From CAVVYV01 sp963818205 (GTDB taxonomy: Bacteria > Actinomycetota > Thermoleophilia > Solirubrobacterales > 70-9): a DNA stretch of 64,000 nucleotides. Both the position numbers and the translations under genes were made by a program. Positions 27,336 to 36,672 of this stretch are shown in pieces. Each line of letters starts with the position of its first letter. The stretch's first letter is position 1. The notes under the pieces were generated by a model. The model was not told the DNA's origin, did no database searches, and was given only the letters and a program-made list of their open reading frames with translations. The DNA lies in the NCBI GenBank assembly GCA_963818205.1, contig CAWFRG010000014.1, positions 186,001 through 250,000 on the forward strand, in the 5' to 3' direction.

Positions 27336-28787
27336 ATGCCAAGACCATCCACTGGGCGTCGCCCCCTGATCCTGGTCGCGTCGCTGACGGTTCTGATCGC
27401 GGCCCTCGTCCTCTGCGTCGACCGCGGACTCGGCGGCGACATGTACATGGACCTGTTCACCGGGAGGTTCATCGCCGAGCATGGGGTGGTCAGCCACGAC
27501 CCCTTCCCCACCGCCGCCCATGGCCAGGAATGGCTGAACCAGCAGTGGCTCTCCCAGCTCCTCTTCTTCTGGGCGGGCTGGGCGGTCGGGGTGACCGGGA
27601 TCTCGATCGTCTATGCCCTCCTCCTGGCGATCCCCCTCGGCCTCCTCCTCTGGGCCTGCCGGCGGAAGGGTCCATGGATGCTGGTGGCGATCGCCGCCCT
27701 CTACTTCCCGGGGATGCTCGCGGTGATCCACCCGCGGGCGGCGGGATTCACCGTGATGGCCTTCTCGCTGTTGGTGATCCTGATCCTCGCGGTCTGGCGG
27801 GCGCCCTTGCCCGAGGGGGGCCTGGGCGCCAGGCCGCGGGTCACCCTGGCGGTGATCGCGGTCCTGTTCGCCGTGTGGGCGAACCTCCACGGCGGCTTCG
27901 TCGCCGGGCTGCTGCTGATCGGCCTGGTCACTGCCGGGCTGGCTCTCGATCGCTTCCGGGGCCTGACCGAGGTCGCCACCTCACATCGGGTCGGGCTGCT
28001 TGCCTTCGCCGGGGTCCTCGGGGCGGTGATCGCGAGCCTGGCGACGCCGCTCGGCGGCCAGATCTGGGAGTACTTCCAGAGCTTCAGCAATCCGGCGATC
28101 CGCTTCGCCTCGACCGAATGGCTGCCGGCGCTCCAGTCGGTGCCTGCGATGGGCTACCTGGCGCTCTCCGCCGTCTTCGCCACCTGGCTCTGGTGGCGGT
28201 CGACGCCACCGCGCCAGATCGCGCCGCTCCTGGTGGCGCTCGGGTTCATCGCCTTCGCCGTCTTCTCGATGCGCAACATCATCTTCGTTGCCCCCGCCCT
28301 CGCCTTCCAGATCGCCTGGGCGGCGCCCAACCGCCCCGACCAGGGGCTGCGGGCCCCGATCGCCCTCGCCGGGACCGCCGCGATCGGGGCGGTGGTCGCC
28401 TGGGCCGCCGTCCTCGGGCCGGCCCAGGCCCAGCCCCAGCTGCGCGCCCCGGCTGTCGAGTACGCGATTGATCACCCCCCGAAGGCAGGCAGGATCGCCA
28501 CCTACGCCGGGACCGCGTCCTACATGCTCTGGCACGAGCCCGACACTCCGGTGGCGATCGACGGGCGGCTCGAGCACTACACCGAGGGACAGCTGCATGA
28601 CAACTACGCGATCGTCCGGGGGACGCAGTCGGACCTCACGATCCCCCTCGAGGCGCTGGACGTGACCGGGGCGATCGTCCACGTTCCTCGTGCGATCGAG
28701 ATCCTCGAGGCCCACGGCTTCGTCGTGGAGCTCGCCGCGCCGGACGGGACCTACCTCGTCCGGCGCGGCGAGTGCTGCGCCGATTGA
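27336..28787 (+). CDS. Polytopic membrane protein, glycosyltransferase-like
   Basis: About 483 aa with roughly ten helices. The first luminal loop GDMYMDLFTGRFIAEHGVVS followed by DPFPTAAHGQEWLNQQWLSQ resembles the acidic loops of GT-C type or DUF2079-like membrane proteins. The C-terminal part has PPKAGRIATYAGTASYML and PVAIDGRLEHY. ATG 27336 is preferred over an upstream start at 27291. Substrate unknown. Confidence 0.7.
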   Translation: MPRPSTGRRPLILVASLTVLIAALVLCVDRGLGGDMYMDLFTGRFIAEHGVVSHDPFPTAAHGQEWLNQQWLSQLLFFWAGWAVGVTGISIVYALLLAIPLGLLLWACRRKGPWMLVAIAALYFPGMLAVIHPRAAGFTVMAFSLLVILILAVWRAPLPEGGLGARPRVTLAVIAVLFAVWANLHGGFVAGLLLIGLVTAGLALDRFRGLTEVATSHRVGLLAFAGVLGAVIASLATPLGGQIWEYFQSFSNPAIRFASTEWLPALQSVPAMGYLALSAVFATWLWWRSTPPRQIAPLLVALGFIAFAVFSMRNIIFVAPALAFQIAWAAPNRPDQGLRAPIALAGTAAIGAVVAWAAVLGPAQAQPQLRAPAVEYAIDHPPKAGRIATYAGTASYMLWHEPDTPVAIDGRLEHYTEGQLHDNYAIVRGTQSDLTIPLEALDVTGAIVHVPRAIEILEAHGFVVELAAPDGTYLVRRGECCAD

Positions 28788-28803
28788 GCGCAGCGCCGGT
28801 CGC

Positions 28804-29601
28804 CTACCTCGTGTAGCTGACCAGCTCCTCGCGCCCTCCGCCGCCAGAGATCCCGACCGCCAGCACCGGGCCGACGTCGCGAGCGAAGTACTTGTGCTCG
28901 ACCGCCGGCTTGGGCTCGTTGAGCGGGTTGATGTCCTCTGTCTCGAGGACGCCGTCAAAGCTGCCGAAGGGCACCGTTGCCTGTGCGTCGAGGCTGAGCA
29001 CCTTCGCCATGTCCTCGGCCTCGCCAGCGAGGTACTCCTGGCGGTAGGCGAGCCCCGCTTCGGGATTCCCGGGCATGATGATTCCGGGCTGGGCTCCGTC
29101 TACGCCGGCCTCGAAAGATCCCTCTCTCGAGACGACCTTGCCGTTCTTGTACTCGGCGGTGTCCTCGCCCAGGTACCAGACGTTGCCGGCCGAGTCCTGG
29201 GCGTACCAGTCATCGGTCACCTCGACCGACTCGCCGTCCTCACTGACGACGTCGTGGACGACCCGCGCCTCGACCCCGTTCGCGATCGTCTTCGTCTGGT
29301 CGGTGACGGTCACCTCGACTCGCAGCAACGTCCCCTCCTCATCGGTCTCCTTGTAGACCCAGCGGCTACCAGGCGACATCGGCCAGTAGGGGTTGTCGAT
29401 CTCGGTGGTGAAGTCGGCCGGGTCGAGGTTGACCGGCTCGCTGCCCTGGGGCAGGGTCGGCGCCCCGGCGGTCGTTGGACCACCTGAATCGTCGCCGCCG
29501 TTGTCGCCGCCGCAGGCGGCGAGCGCGAGTATGGCACCCAGTGCTCCGATGGCCATCGCTGTCGATGTGAGCTTCTTCGATCTCAGCTTTCCCATCGTCA
29601 T
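28804..29601 (-). CDS. Lipoprotein, paralogue of the one at 30263
   Basis: Signal peptide with lipobox LALAAC (Cys30), then a Gly/Asp linker. The conserved core SRWVYKETDEEGTLLRVEVT, WYAQDSAGNVWYLGEDTAEY and PGIIMPGNPEAGLAYRQEYL is shared with the second lipoprotein (WYFGEDVFNYNEDG, AAMIMPADPRVGDVHRPENI). 265 aa; an alternative ATG two codons in has better spacing to GGGAG. Role unknown; probably an extracytoplasmic binding protein. It diverges from the PepSY-like gene. Confidence 0.75.
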   Translation of the reverse strand: MTMGKLRSKKLTSTAMAIGALGAILALAACGGDNGGDDSGGPTTAGAPTLPQGSEPVNLDPADFTTEIDNPYWPMSPGSRWVYKETDEEGTLLRVEVTVTDQTKTIANGVEARVVHDVVSEDGESVEVTDDWYAQDSAGNVWYLGEDTAEYKNGKVVSREGSFEAGVDGAQPGIIMPGNPEAGLAYRQEYLAGEAEDMAKVLSLDAQATVPFGSFDGVLETEDINPLNEPKPAVEHKYFARDVGPVLAVGISGGGGREELVSYTR

Positions 29602-29800
29602 CTCCCTTCGATGGCTTCCCCCGGCGGATGCCGGCGGCTACGCGCGGTCTTTGTCGGGAGGTCTACGTACGCCAGATGAGAGGCCAATGAGGGCGCGCGT
29701 GTTGAGGCGGCGATTAGGAGGCTCGTGGTGCTTTCATCCCCATCTCATCGGCGGTTGGTACGACCGGGCAGGAACCCAAACGGATGGAGGGATGAGTGAG

Positions 29801-30157
29801 ATGAGAATCGATCGAAGGTTGCTCGCCGCCGGCGGGGCGGTCGCAGTCGTCGCGGCCGGAGGGATCGGCGTCGCATACGCGGTCAGCGGCGACTCCGAGG
29901 AGCAGGCCACCGGCCCGGAGGCCGAGCGGGCGAAGAGCGCCGCGCTCGACGCGGTCGGCGGCGGCAGCGTGGTCGGCGTCGAGCACGAGGACGGAGACGG
30001 CGCCGGTGTGTACGAGGTCGAGGTCAAGCGTGACGACGGCTCCCAGGTCGAGGTCCAGGTCGACGCCCAGAATCAGGCTGTCGGGAGCGAGTCGGACGAC
30101 GACTCCGGCTCCGGCGGCGAAGAGAACGAGGCGGGTGAGGGGCCCGACGACGACTAG
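29801..30157 (+). CDS. PepSY-like membrane-anchored acidic protein
   Basis: MRIDRRLLAAGGAVAVVAAG opens a signal anchor, followed by a PepSY-type repeat with ERAKSAALDAVGGGSVVGVE and GVYEVEVKRDDGSQVEVQVD. It ends with a strongly acidic tail (DDDSGSGGEENEAGEGPDDD). GGAGG lies ten bases before ATG 29801; ATG 29792 is an alternative. PepSY proteins are thought to inhibit peptidases or sense metals outside the cell. The gene sits with two lipoproteins and a two-component system, suggesting a cell-envelope response. A terminator follows. Confidence 0.8.
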   Translation: MRIDRRLLAAGGAVAVVAAGGIGVAYAVSGDSEEQATGPEAERAKSAALDAVGGGSVVGVEHEDGDGAGVYEVEVKRDDGSQVEVQVDAQNQAVGSESDDDSGSGGEENEAGEGPDDD

Positions 30158-30164
30158 TGGTCAT

Positions 30165-30194
30165 GTGAGAGCCCCGGCCATCCGGGGCTCTCAC
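30165..30194 (+). terminator. Rho-independent-like hairpin after the PepSY-like gene
   Basis: GTGAGAGCCCCGG pairs fully with CCGGGGCTCTCAC around CCAT, eight bases after the stop codon. No T tract follows, which is usual in high-GC actinobacteria. Confidence 0.7.
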
Positions 30195-30262
30195 CGCAGC
30201 CTCATCCGCCCCACATAGCGTGCCGGCCATTCGACAGGCGACTTCAGGGTTGGGAGGCAGCG

Positions 30263-31637
30263 ATGAACCCGAAGATCAAGATTCTGTTCGGCACCGGGAT
30301 GGCGACGGCGCTCCTACTCGCCGGGTGCGGCGGCGACGGCGGCTCGGCTGAGTCGACGGAGATCCCACAGCCGACGGCGGCGCAGCTGAAGGCGGCCGAG
30401 TTGGACAAGCTCCCGGTCGCACCCGACAGCGAGCGGGTCGATCTCTCCGCGCCGCCGTTCTCGGACTCCACCAAGGTCACCAACCCGCTGTTTCCGATCA
30501 GCGACCTGCACTCAGCAATCCTCAGCGGCAAGGTCGACGGCAAGCCCTTCCATACCGAGACGACGCTGCTGCCGTACACCAGGGTGATCGAGTGGAGTGA
30601 GGGCCAGCGGGTCGAGACGCTCGTCTCCCAGTACGTCGCCTATCTCGACGGTCGGATCGAGGAGGTGGCGCTCGACTACTACGCACAGGCGGACGACGGG
30701 TCGGTCTGGTATTTCGGCGAGGACGTCTTCAACTACAACGAGGACGGAGTGATCGCGCACACCGAGGGGACGTGGCTCGCCGGCAAGGAGGGTCCCGCGG
30801 CGATGATCATGCCCGCCGACCCGAGAGTCGGCGACGTCCACCGGCCCGAGAACATTCCCGGCCTGGTCTTCGAGGAAGTCGAGATCAAGACCGTCGGGAA
30901 GACTGTTGACGGACCGCTTGGTCCCGTCGATGGCGCAATCGTCGGTCGAGAGCTCCACGACGACGGCAGCTTCAGCGACAAGACGTTCGCTCCCGGCTAC
31001 GGCGAGTTCTTCTCCGCCCACGAAGGTGACGTGGAGGCGATCGCGCTCGCCGTGCCCACCGACGCGCTCGACAGCCCTCCGCCGACCGAGCTCGAGGCCC
31101 TGACCTCCGGCGCGAATGCGAGCTTCGATGCAGCCCGATCCCGAGATTGGAAGACGAGCTCGGCCGAGCTGGAGGCGATGAGCGCGGCGTGGGACGCCTA
31201 TCGGTCGGGCGAGGTGCCGCCGAGGCTCGCGGATGAGATGAGCCGTGCCCTCGAGTTGCTCGCGCGAGGCGGTCGACGCCCGCGATCCGACCCAGGCCGG
31301 CACAGCAGCGATCGACGTCGCTCAGTCCACGCTCGACCTGGAGCTGCGCTACCTGCCGCCGGCCGAGATCGACCGCGCCCGCTTCGAGCTCTGGGCCCGG
31401 CAGGTCCAGGTCGACGCGGCCGATGGCGACCTGGCCGGAGTCAGCGGCGACGTCGCCACCCTCGAGTGGATCCGGGATCGGTTCGTGCACACACTCGACC
31501 CCGTAGAGGTGACCACGATCGACACCGAGCTCGAGTCGCTGCGGACCGACCTGGTCGACGAGGACCTGAAGGCGGCGGCGGCTACCGCCGAGAGCCTCCG
31601 CGAGGCGGTCGCCGAGGCCCAGCCCGCGGCACTCTGA
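30263..31637 (+). CDS. Lipoprotein with C-terminal helical domain, apparent frameshift near 31260
   Basis: MNPKIKILFGTGMATALLLA ends in a lipobox LLAGC (Cys22). The N-terminal two-thirds is paralogous to the lipoprotein at 28804. The C-terminal third is helical (LEAMSAAWDAYRSGEVPPRL) and continues in the next frame with SREAVDARDPTQAG, LDLELRYLPPAEIDRARFEL and ATAESLREAVAEAQPAAL. Ribosome site GGGAGG before ATG. The two frames join in TTGCTCGCGCGAGG. The break is probably an indel error since both halves are well formed. It is convergent with the sensor kinase gene. Confidence 0.7.
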
Positions 31638-31676
31638 GTTTGAGATCGGCGCGGACGACGAGCCGCGACAGCGGTG

Positions 31677-33066
31677 CTAATCCGGGGGCCTCACGGGTGG
31701 CGTCAGGGGAACCGTGATCCGCACTGTGGTCGCGGTTGCGCCGGAGTCGGCTATCTCCACTTCGCCACCGTGGGCGACCGCGATCGCTCTGGCGATCGCC
31801 AGGCCGAGCCCGGCGCCGCCCCCGGTCCGGCCCTCGTCGCCGCGGGTGAAGCGCTCGAACGCCTGGGCCTCGAACCCGTCGGGAAAGCCGGAGCCCTGGT
31901 CGGAGACCTCAAAGACGGTGGCGCCATTGTCCCGCCGGGCGCTTAGCCGCACGTCGCCTCCGCCATGGCGGAGGGCGTTCTCTGTCAGGTTGCCGAGCGC
32001 CTGCTCGATCCGGAGGGGATCGAGCTCCGAAGACTCAGCGTCGCTCGCGTCAACGACGATCTCCCGCCCTCCCTCGGTTGCCCGGCGAGCGAATCGCTCC
32101 CGAACGCGTTCGAGCAGCGTCTGAAGCTCCACCCGCTGGCGGGCGATCGGCAACCGGCCCTGGTCGGATCTGGCGATCACGAGGAGATCCTCGGCCAGCT
32201 GGGAGAGCCGATCGACCTCCTCGCGCGGCCGAGCTGAGAGCGGCCCGCAGCTCCTCGGGTGAGCGCTCCTGGCGGCCGGCGAGCTCGAGCTCCGTCCGCA
32301 GGACCGCCAGCGGCCCCCGGAGCTCGTGGCTGGCGTCGGCTACGAAGACGCGCTCGCGCTCGAGCGAGGCCTCGATCCTGTCGAGCATTTCGTTGAGCGT
32401 CGCGCCGAGCTGGTGGATCTCGTCGTCGGCGCGCGGCAGCGGCAGCCGCTCGCCGGTTCGCTCCAGGGTGATCTCCCGGGCCCGCCGTCGCATCGCCTCC
32501 ACCGGCAGCAGCGCACGCCCGGCGAGCAGGTAGCCGAGCCCGCAGGCAAGGAGAAGGGCGATCGGGGCGCCGATCAGGAAGGAGCCGGCGAGCCCCGCAA
32601 GGGTCTCGCTGCGATCCTGGGTTGAGGCGCCGGCGACGACGATGAAGGAGCCGGTGGCGGAGTCGGCGGGGCTGGCGACGATCCTCGCCTCGCCCTCGAC
32701 GCTCGGAACCTCTCGGTCGCCGATCAGGATCGTCCCGCGGGCGGCGCGGTCGACCTCGGAGGGATTGAGAGGGCGCTGGCCCGGCGGCAGGGTCGAGGCG
32801 ACCACCTGTCCGTTCTCGTCGAGGACCTGAGAGAAGCCCTCCTCGCTTTCGAGCAGACCGCCGCCCAGGTCGGGTGGGCCAGTGGAGCTGACAACCAGCG
32901 CCGCCAGGTCGTTGGCGCGCGCGTGAAGGCCATTGTCGATCGCGTCGTTGAGGTTGGAGGCCACCCGCAGGTAGACGAACAACACCGCCAGGACCAGGAC
33001 GAGGACCAGCGCCGCGGCGAAGGCCGCGGTCAGCCTCGCTCGGATCGAGAGCCGGTCGGCGATCAG
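31677..33066 (-). CDS. Sensor histidine kinase (OmpR-partner type), CTG start, apparent frameshift near 32236
   Basis: Membrane kinase. From a CTG at 33066, which overlaps the regulator stop as CTGA, come TM1 (AAFAAALVLVLVLAVLLFVY), an extracytoplasmic sensor domain of about 125 residues, TM2 and a HAMP linker (LAGRALLPVEAMRRRAREIT). The H-box is FVADASHELRGPLAVLRTEL. After a one-base shift come EEVDRLSQLAEDLLVIARSD and the ATPase N box NLTENALRHGGGDV, with G boxes DQGSGFPDG and GGGAGLGLAIARAI. Both parts are complete, so the shift in GCCGCGCGAGGAGG is probably an artefact. Likely controls the nearby envelope proteins. Confidence 0.82.
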
Positions 33067-33737
33067 GGCTCCTTGCGCAGCCGGTAACCGGCGCCGCGCA
33101 CGGTCTCGATGCTGTCCCGGCCGAAGGGCCGGTCGATCTTCTCGCGCAGGTAGCGGACGTAGACGTCGACGACGTTGGAGCGATTCTCGTAGTCGTAGTC
33201 CCAGCCGTGCTCGAGCAGCTGGAAGCGCGAGAGCACCTCGCCCGGGCGGCGCATGAACACCTCCAGCAGCGAGAACTCCTTGGCGGAGAGGGGGATCTCG
33301 GTGTCGCCTCGCCAGACCTGGCGGGTTGCCGGGTCGAGGCGGAGGTCGCCGACCTCGAGGAGGACGGGGCGTTCCACCGGTCCGCGCCGGGCGAGCGCCC
33401 GCAGCCGGGCGAGCAGCTCACCGAAGGAGAAGGGCTTGGTCAGATAGTCGTCGGCACCGCCGTCGAGCCCCGAGACCCGGTCCTCGACCGAGTCGCGCGC
33501 GGTGAGCATCAGGATCGGCGACCAGACGCTGTCGGCGCGGAGCCGGCGGCAGGTCTCGAAGCCGTCGATGCCGGGCAGCATCACGTCGAGGACGATCGCG
33601 TCGTATTCGGTCGAGCCCGCCATCCAGAGGGCGTCCTCGCCGCGGACGGCGACGTCGGCGGCCATCCCCTCCTCCCGCATGCCACGCCGGATCAGCGCGG
33701 CCATCTTCACCTCGTCCTCGACGATCAGGACCCGCAT
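33063..33737 (-). CDS. OmpR/PhoB-family response regulator
   Basis: 224 aa. Receiver domain with acidic pair VEDEVKMAA, phosphoacceptor Asp in IVLDVMLPGIDGFETC, Thr in LMLTARDS and Lys in DYLTKPFSFGELLARL. The winged-helix DNA-binding domain has LSAKEFSLLEVFMRRPGEVL and VVDVYVRYLREKI with the closing GAGYRLRKEP. Directly upstream of and coupled to the kinase. Probable targets are the divergent and neighbouring lipoprotein/PepSY-like genes (inference from position). Confidence 0.95.
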   Translation of the reverse strand: MRVLIVEDEVKMAALIRRGMREEGMAADVAVRGEDALWMAGSTEYDAIVLDVMLPGIDGFETCRRLRADSVWSPILMLTARDSVEDRVSGLDGGADDYLTKPFSFGELLARLRALARRGPVERPVLLEVGDLRLDPATRQVWRGDTEIPLSAKEFSLLEVFMRRPGEVLSRFQLLEHGWDYDYENRSNVVDVYVRYLREKIDRPFGRDSIETVRGAGYRLRKEP

Positions 33738-33789
33738 CGGTGCTCCATGTTCTAAGAGTCTTGCCCAAAGATGAGAGAAAGATGAAAGC

Positions 33790-33814
33790 GGCGGCCCCGG
33801 AGGCCGGGGCCGCC
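33790..33814 (-). terminator. Hairpin terminator between the acidic protein and the regulator
   Basis: GGCGGCCCCGG pairs with CCGGGGCCGCC around a three-base loop. On the minus strand it is followed by the pyrimidine run GCTTTCATCTTTCTCTC, so it probably ends the transcript of the acidic secreted protein gene before the two-component genes begin. Confidence 0.7.
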
Positions 33815-33834
33815 GCCGGATGGAGGAGAGGCGC

Positions 33835-34090
33835 TAGTCGTCCTCGCCCTGGCCCTCCTGCTCGCCGGCGTCGTCATCGCCGGGGCCGTCGTCCTCGTTC
33901 TCGGCCGAGCCCTCAGCCTCTGCCGCCTCGCCCTTCTCGCCGGCCTCGTTCTCGCCGCTCGCTGCTGAGAGGCGCTTGCCGGGGCGGTCGACTGATCGTT
34001 ACCGCCACCGGCGCTCGCCAGCGCGGCGCCGCCGAGGGCGAGCGCCACCAGGGCAAGCACCCCGGCGATCACCTTCTTCATTCGTGTCAT
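33835..34090 (-). CDS. Small secreted acidic protein, apparent frameshift near 33985
   Basis: MTRMKKVIAGVLALVALALG opens a signal peptide ending ALASA-GGGNDQS. In another frame the protein continues ASGENEAGEKGEAAEAEGSA and a tail rich in Asp, Glu and Gly ending GEQEGQGEDD. The acidic tail resembles that of the PepSY-like protein at 29801 (EENEAGEGPDDD). The frame break is likely an indel. It lies upstream of the two-component genes on the same strand. Confidence 0.55.
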
Positions 34091-34149
34091 CAGATCTCCT
34101 TTGCTCGTCCCCACGCTCCCGAGCGGCGAAGCTAAGGAGGGCCGATGAG

Positions 34150-34542
34150 ATGGCAATGAAAGCGCGAGGCGGCATACTCGGACGCGTGCCCGCCCCGCTG
34201 ATCGAGTTCCCTGCCGATGACCCGGATCGCGCCCTCCGCTTCTGGCAGGGGGTCATCGGAGCTTCCCTGTCTCCGAGGGCGGCCGACGCCGGATCGGGCT
34301 GGGAAGCCGAGGCCGACGGCCTTCGACTCGGGATCCATGAGCGCGGCCCCGGCCCCGGCGACACCGCCTCCCTCCCCTACTTCACCGTCGCGGACCTCCC
34401 CGAGACGCTCGAGCGCATTCAGGAGCTCGGCGGCTCGGTGATCCACCCCGGCGATCGCTGGGCGATCTGCCGCGACTCCGAGGGCAGCCCCTTTGCCCTG
34501 GCCGCGGAGCCGAGACCTGGTAGGGTCGGCGCAGCGAATTGA
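34150..34542 (+). CDS. VOC-superfamily protein
   Basis: 130 aa. Single VOC fold with PLIEFPADDPDRALRFWQGV, LRLGIHERGPGPGDTASLPY, FTVADLPETLERIQELGGSV and WAICRDSEGSPFALAAE. GGAGG lies nine bases before ATG 34150; an earlier ATG at 34145 stops after four codons. Substrate unknown. Confidence 0.8.
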   Translation: MAMKARGGILGRVPAPLIEFPADDPDRALRFWQGVIGASLSPRAADAGSGWEAEADGLRLGIHERGPGPGDTASLPYFTVADLPETLERIQELGGSVIHPGDRWAICRDSEGSPFALAAEPRPGRVGAAN

Positions 34543-34563
34543 CCGTGAGACCTATGCCAGAAG

Positions 34564-34638
34564 TCGGGGCGCCCGGATTCGAACCGGGGATCTCGTGGAC
34601 CCAGACCACGCGCGATGACCAGGCTGCGCTACGCCCCG
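34564..34638 (-). tRNA. tRNA-Pro (TGG anticodon)
   Basis: Acceptor CGGGGCG/CGCCCCG with discriminator A, D arm GCGCAGCCTGGTCATCGCGC, anticodon stem CGTGG/CCACG with loop TCTGGGT (TGG, C at position 33), T arm CCCGGTTCGAATCCGGG. CCA not encoded. Confidence 0.92.
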
Positions 34639-34652
34639 AACGGAAGCCGAGT

Positions 34653-35337
34653 CTAGCCAGCGTCGCCTGGAGGCAATCGACCCATCCCTGCAGTCGCGCG
34701 CGTAAGTCCGTGTCGTTGGTGGCGACCGTGAGAACCCCGTGCTGCGATCGCCAGGTCCGCGGCCTTTAGCTGGTTGCTGTTCGACTTGCGCTGAAGTCGG
34801 ATCTGGCTCGGGCCGACTCCGAGTTGCTCACCCCAGAAACGGCGGAGAGCTCTGAGATCCTGATCAGCGTGGAACTGCACCGAGTAGGTGAGCTTGTTGC
34901 GGGAGAGCTCGCTGATCCACGCGGCGACGAAAACGATGATCGCAGGATCCGAGTTGGCGATCGAGACCACATTCCTGTTCCGCTTGTACCCCTCCGCGAT
35001 GAACAGGGTCACAAACTCCAGGAATCCGGATCTCTCCTTCAGCCGGTCGAACGAGTCCTTCCCCTCCCGAGTCGTACGCCCTCTCCCGGAGCCGTAGGTA
35101 TTTCGCCCGCATGGCGTCGTTGCCGAGGCGGTGAGGGGGAGGCTTTGCGTTCTCGACGCAACGCTCGGGGCGTGGCATATCACCAACCCAGAAGAAGACC
35201 GTGGTGCGGGAAACCGCTAGGCGCTCGGCGATCTCGTCAATCGTGAGCTGCCTGTGGCGCCGTAGCTCCCGCGCCTTCTCCCTCATGTATGCCGGATAGG
35301 TCACTCGCCCATTTGAATCCGTCACCCTTATGAGCAT
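34653..35337 (-). pseudogene. HTH protein with LAGLIDADG-like C-terminal region, two frame breaks
   Basis: The N-terminal part has a winged or resolvase-like HTH (LRRHRQLTIDEIAERLAVSR) followed by TTVFFWVGDMP and AMRAKYLRLRERAYD. After a shift near 35066 it continues REGKDSFDRLKERSGFLEFV, LFIAEGYKRNRNVVSIANSD and FHADQDLRALRRFWGEQLGV, then RLQRKSNSNQL. A second shift near 34770 gives TWRSQHGVLTVATNDTDLRA. This matches a widespread actinobacterial family of HTH proteins with a homing-endonuclease-like domain. It lies beside tRNA-Pro, and its last frame has no stop before the tRNA. Either decayed or affected by indel errors. Confidence 0.6.
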
Positions 35338-35410
35338 TGCGCGCAGGATGTGACGAAAGTGCAACATCGGCGCGGGACGACGGGTTAGCGGCCTGACTAG
35401 GGTTCGCGGA

Positions 35411-36658
35411 ATGGCTGGGGTCGAACCACTGCGGGCTTTGCACTACGACCTCGGCAGGGTCGGATCGCTGGCCGCGGTGACCTCGCCGCCCTACGACGTG
35501 ATCGACGAGGAGCAGCGGGAGGAGCTCGCGGACCGCTCGCCGTACAACGTGGTCGAGATCGACCTCCCGCGCGACCCCGCCGGCGGCGATCCCTACGAGC
35601 ATGCCGCGCGGCTGCTCGACTTCTGGAAACGGGAGGGCGTCCTGGTCGAGGACGAGGAGCCGGCGATCTGGGCGCTGGAGCAGGACTACGACGGCCCCGA
35701 CGGCCGCCGCCTCAGCCGCCGGGGCTTCCTCGCCCGGGTGAAGCTGGCGCCCTACGGCGAGGGCATCCGCCCCCACGAGCGCACCCAGCCGGGCCCGAAG
35801 GAGGACCGGCTGCGGCTGACGCGCGCGACCAAGCACAACCTCTCTCCGATCTTCTCGCTCCATCCCGGCGACGCCTGGCGGCACATCGGCCCCGCCCTCG
35901 AGGACCCGTGGGACGAGGTCACCGATGACGAGGGCACCACCCACCGCGTCTGGCGGGTCGGCGACCCCGGCGTCCACGAGGCGATCGCCGCGGAGCTGGC
36001 AGATCGCGAGCTGCTGATCGCCGACGGCCACCACCGCTACGAGACTTCCCTCGCCTACCAGCGCGAGGTCGGGGCGGGAGGCGCGGCCGACTACGTCCTG
36101 ATGGCGCTGGTCTCGCTCGAAGACCCCGGGCTCACCGTCTTCCCCACCCACCGCCTGCTCAAGGACCTCACTGATGAGCAGCGCGAGCGGATCCGCGCCG
36201 TGGCGACGGAGCACTTCGAGCTGGAGGAGGTTCCCGAGGCCGAGATCGTCCCCTCCCCCGACGACCCTCCCGGGACCTTCGGCTACATGGACGCCCACCA
36301 CCTGAAGCCATGGCGGCTGCGGCTGAAGGACCGGGAGCTGCTGGAGCGCGAGCTCGGCGATCACTCCGAGCCCTACCGCCGCCTCGGTGCCGCCGCCCTC
36401 GAACAGCTCTTCCTCACCGGCGCCGTCGGCCTGAGCCCGGAGGACATCGCCGCCAAGCGCGGCCTCGGCTACACCCCCGATGCCGGCGAGGCTGTCGCGA
36501 AGCTGCGGGCGGGCGAGTACGACGCCGCCTTCTTCCTCGGGCCGACCCCGGTGGAGCTGGTCCGGGAGGTCGCCGCCGCCGGGGAGACGATGCCGCCGAA
36601 GTCGACCTACTTCTTCCCGAAGCTGCTCACCGGGATCGTCTTCAACCCGCTGAGCTGA
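35411..36658 (+). CDS. DUF1015 family protein
   Basis: 415 aa, complete. Family signatures are VTSPPYDVIDEEQREELADR, NVVEIDLPRD, IRPHERTQPGPKEDRL, IADGHHRYETSLAYQ and PPKSTYFFPKLLTGIVFNPL. The (G)HHR and TYFFPK blocks are the usual conserved regions. Phosphatase-like or kinase-like roles have been suggested for the family but are not established. It is followed 14 bp later by the cobalamin adenosyltransferase gene, probably in one operon. Confidence 0.9.
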   Translation: MAGVEPLRALHYDLGRVGSLAAVTSPPYDVIDEEQREELADRSPYNVVEIDLPRDPAGGDPYEHAARLLDFWKREGVLVEDEEPAIWALEQDYDGPDGRRLSRRGFLARVKLAPYGEGIRPHERTQPGPKEDRLRLTRATKHNLSPIFSLHPGDAWRHIGPALEDPWDEVTDDEGTTHRVWRVGDPGVHEAIAAELADRELLIADGHHRYETSLAYQREVGAGGAADYVLMALVSLEDPGLTVFPTHRLLKDLTDEQRERIRAVATEHFELEEVPEAEIVPSPDDPPGTFGYMDAHHLKPWRLRLKDRELLERELGDHSEPYRRLGAAALEQLFLTGAVGLSPEDIAAKRGLGYTPDAGEAVAKLRAGEYDAAFFLGPTPVELVREVAAAGETMPPKSTYFFPKLLTGIVFNPLS

Positions 36659-36672
36659 AGGTCGGCCCGAGC

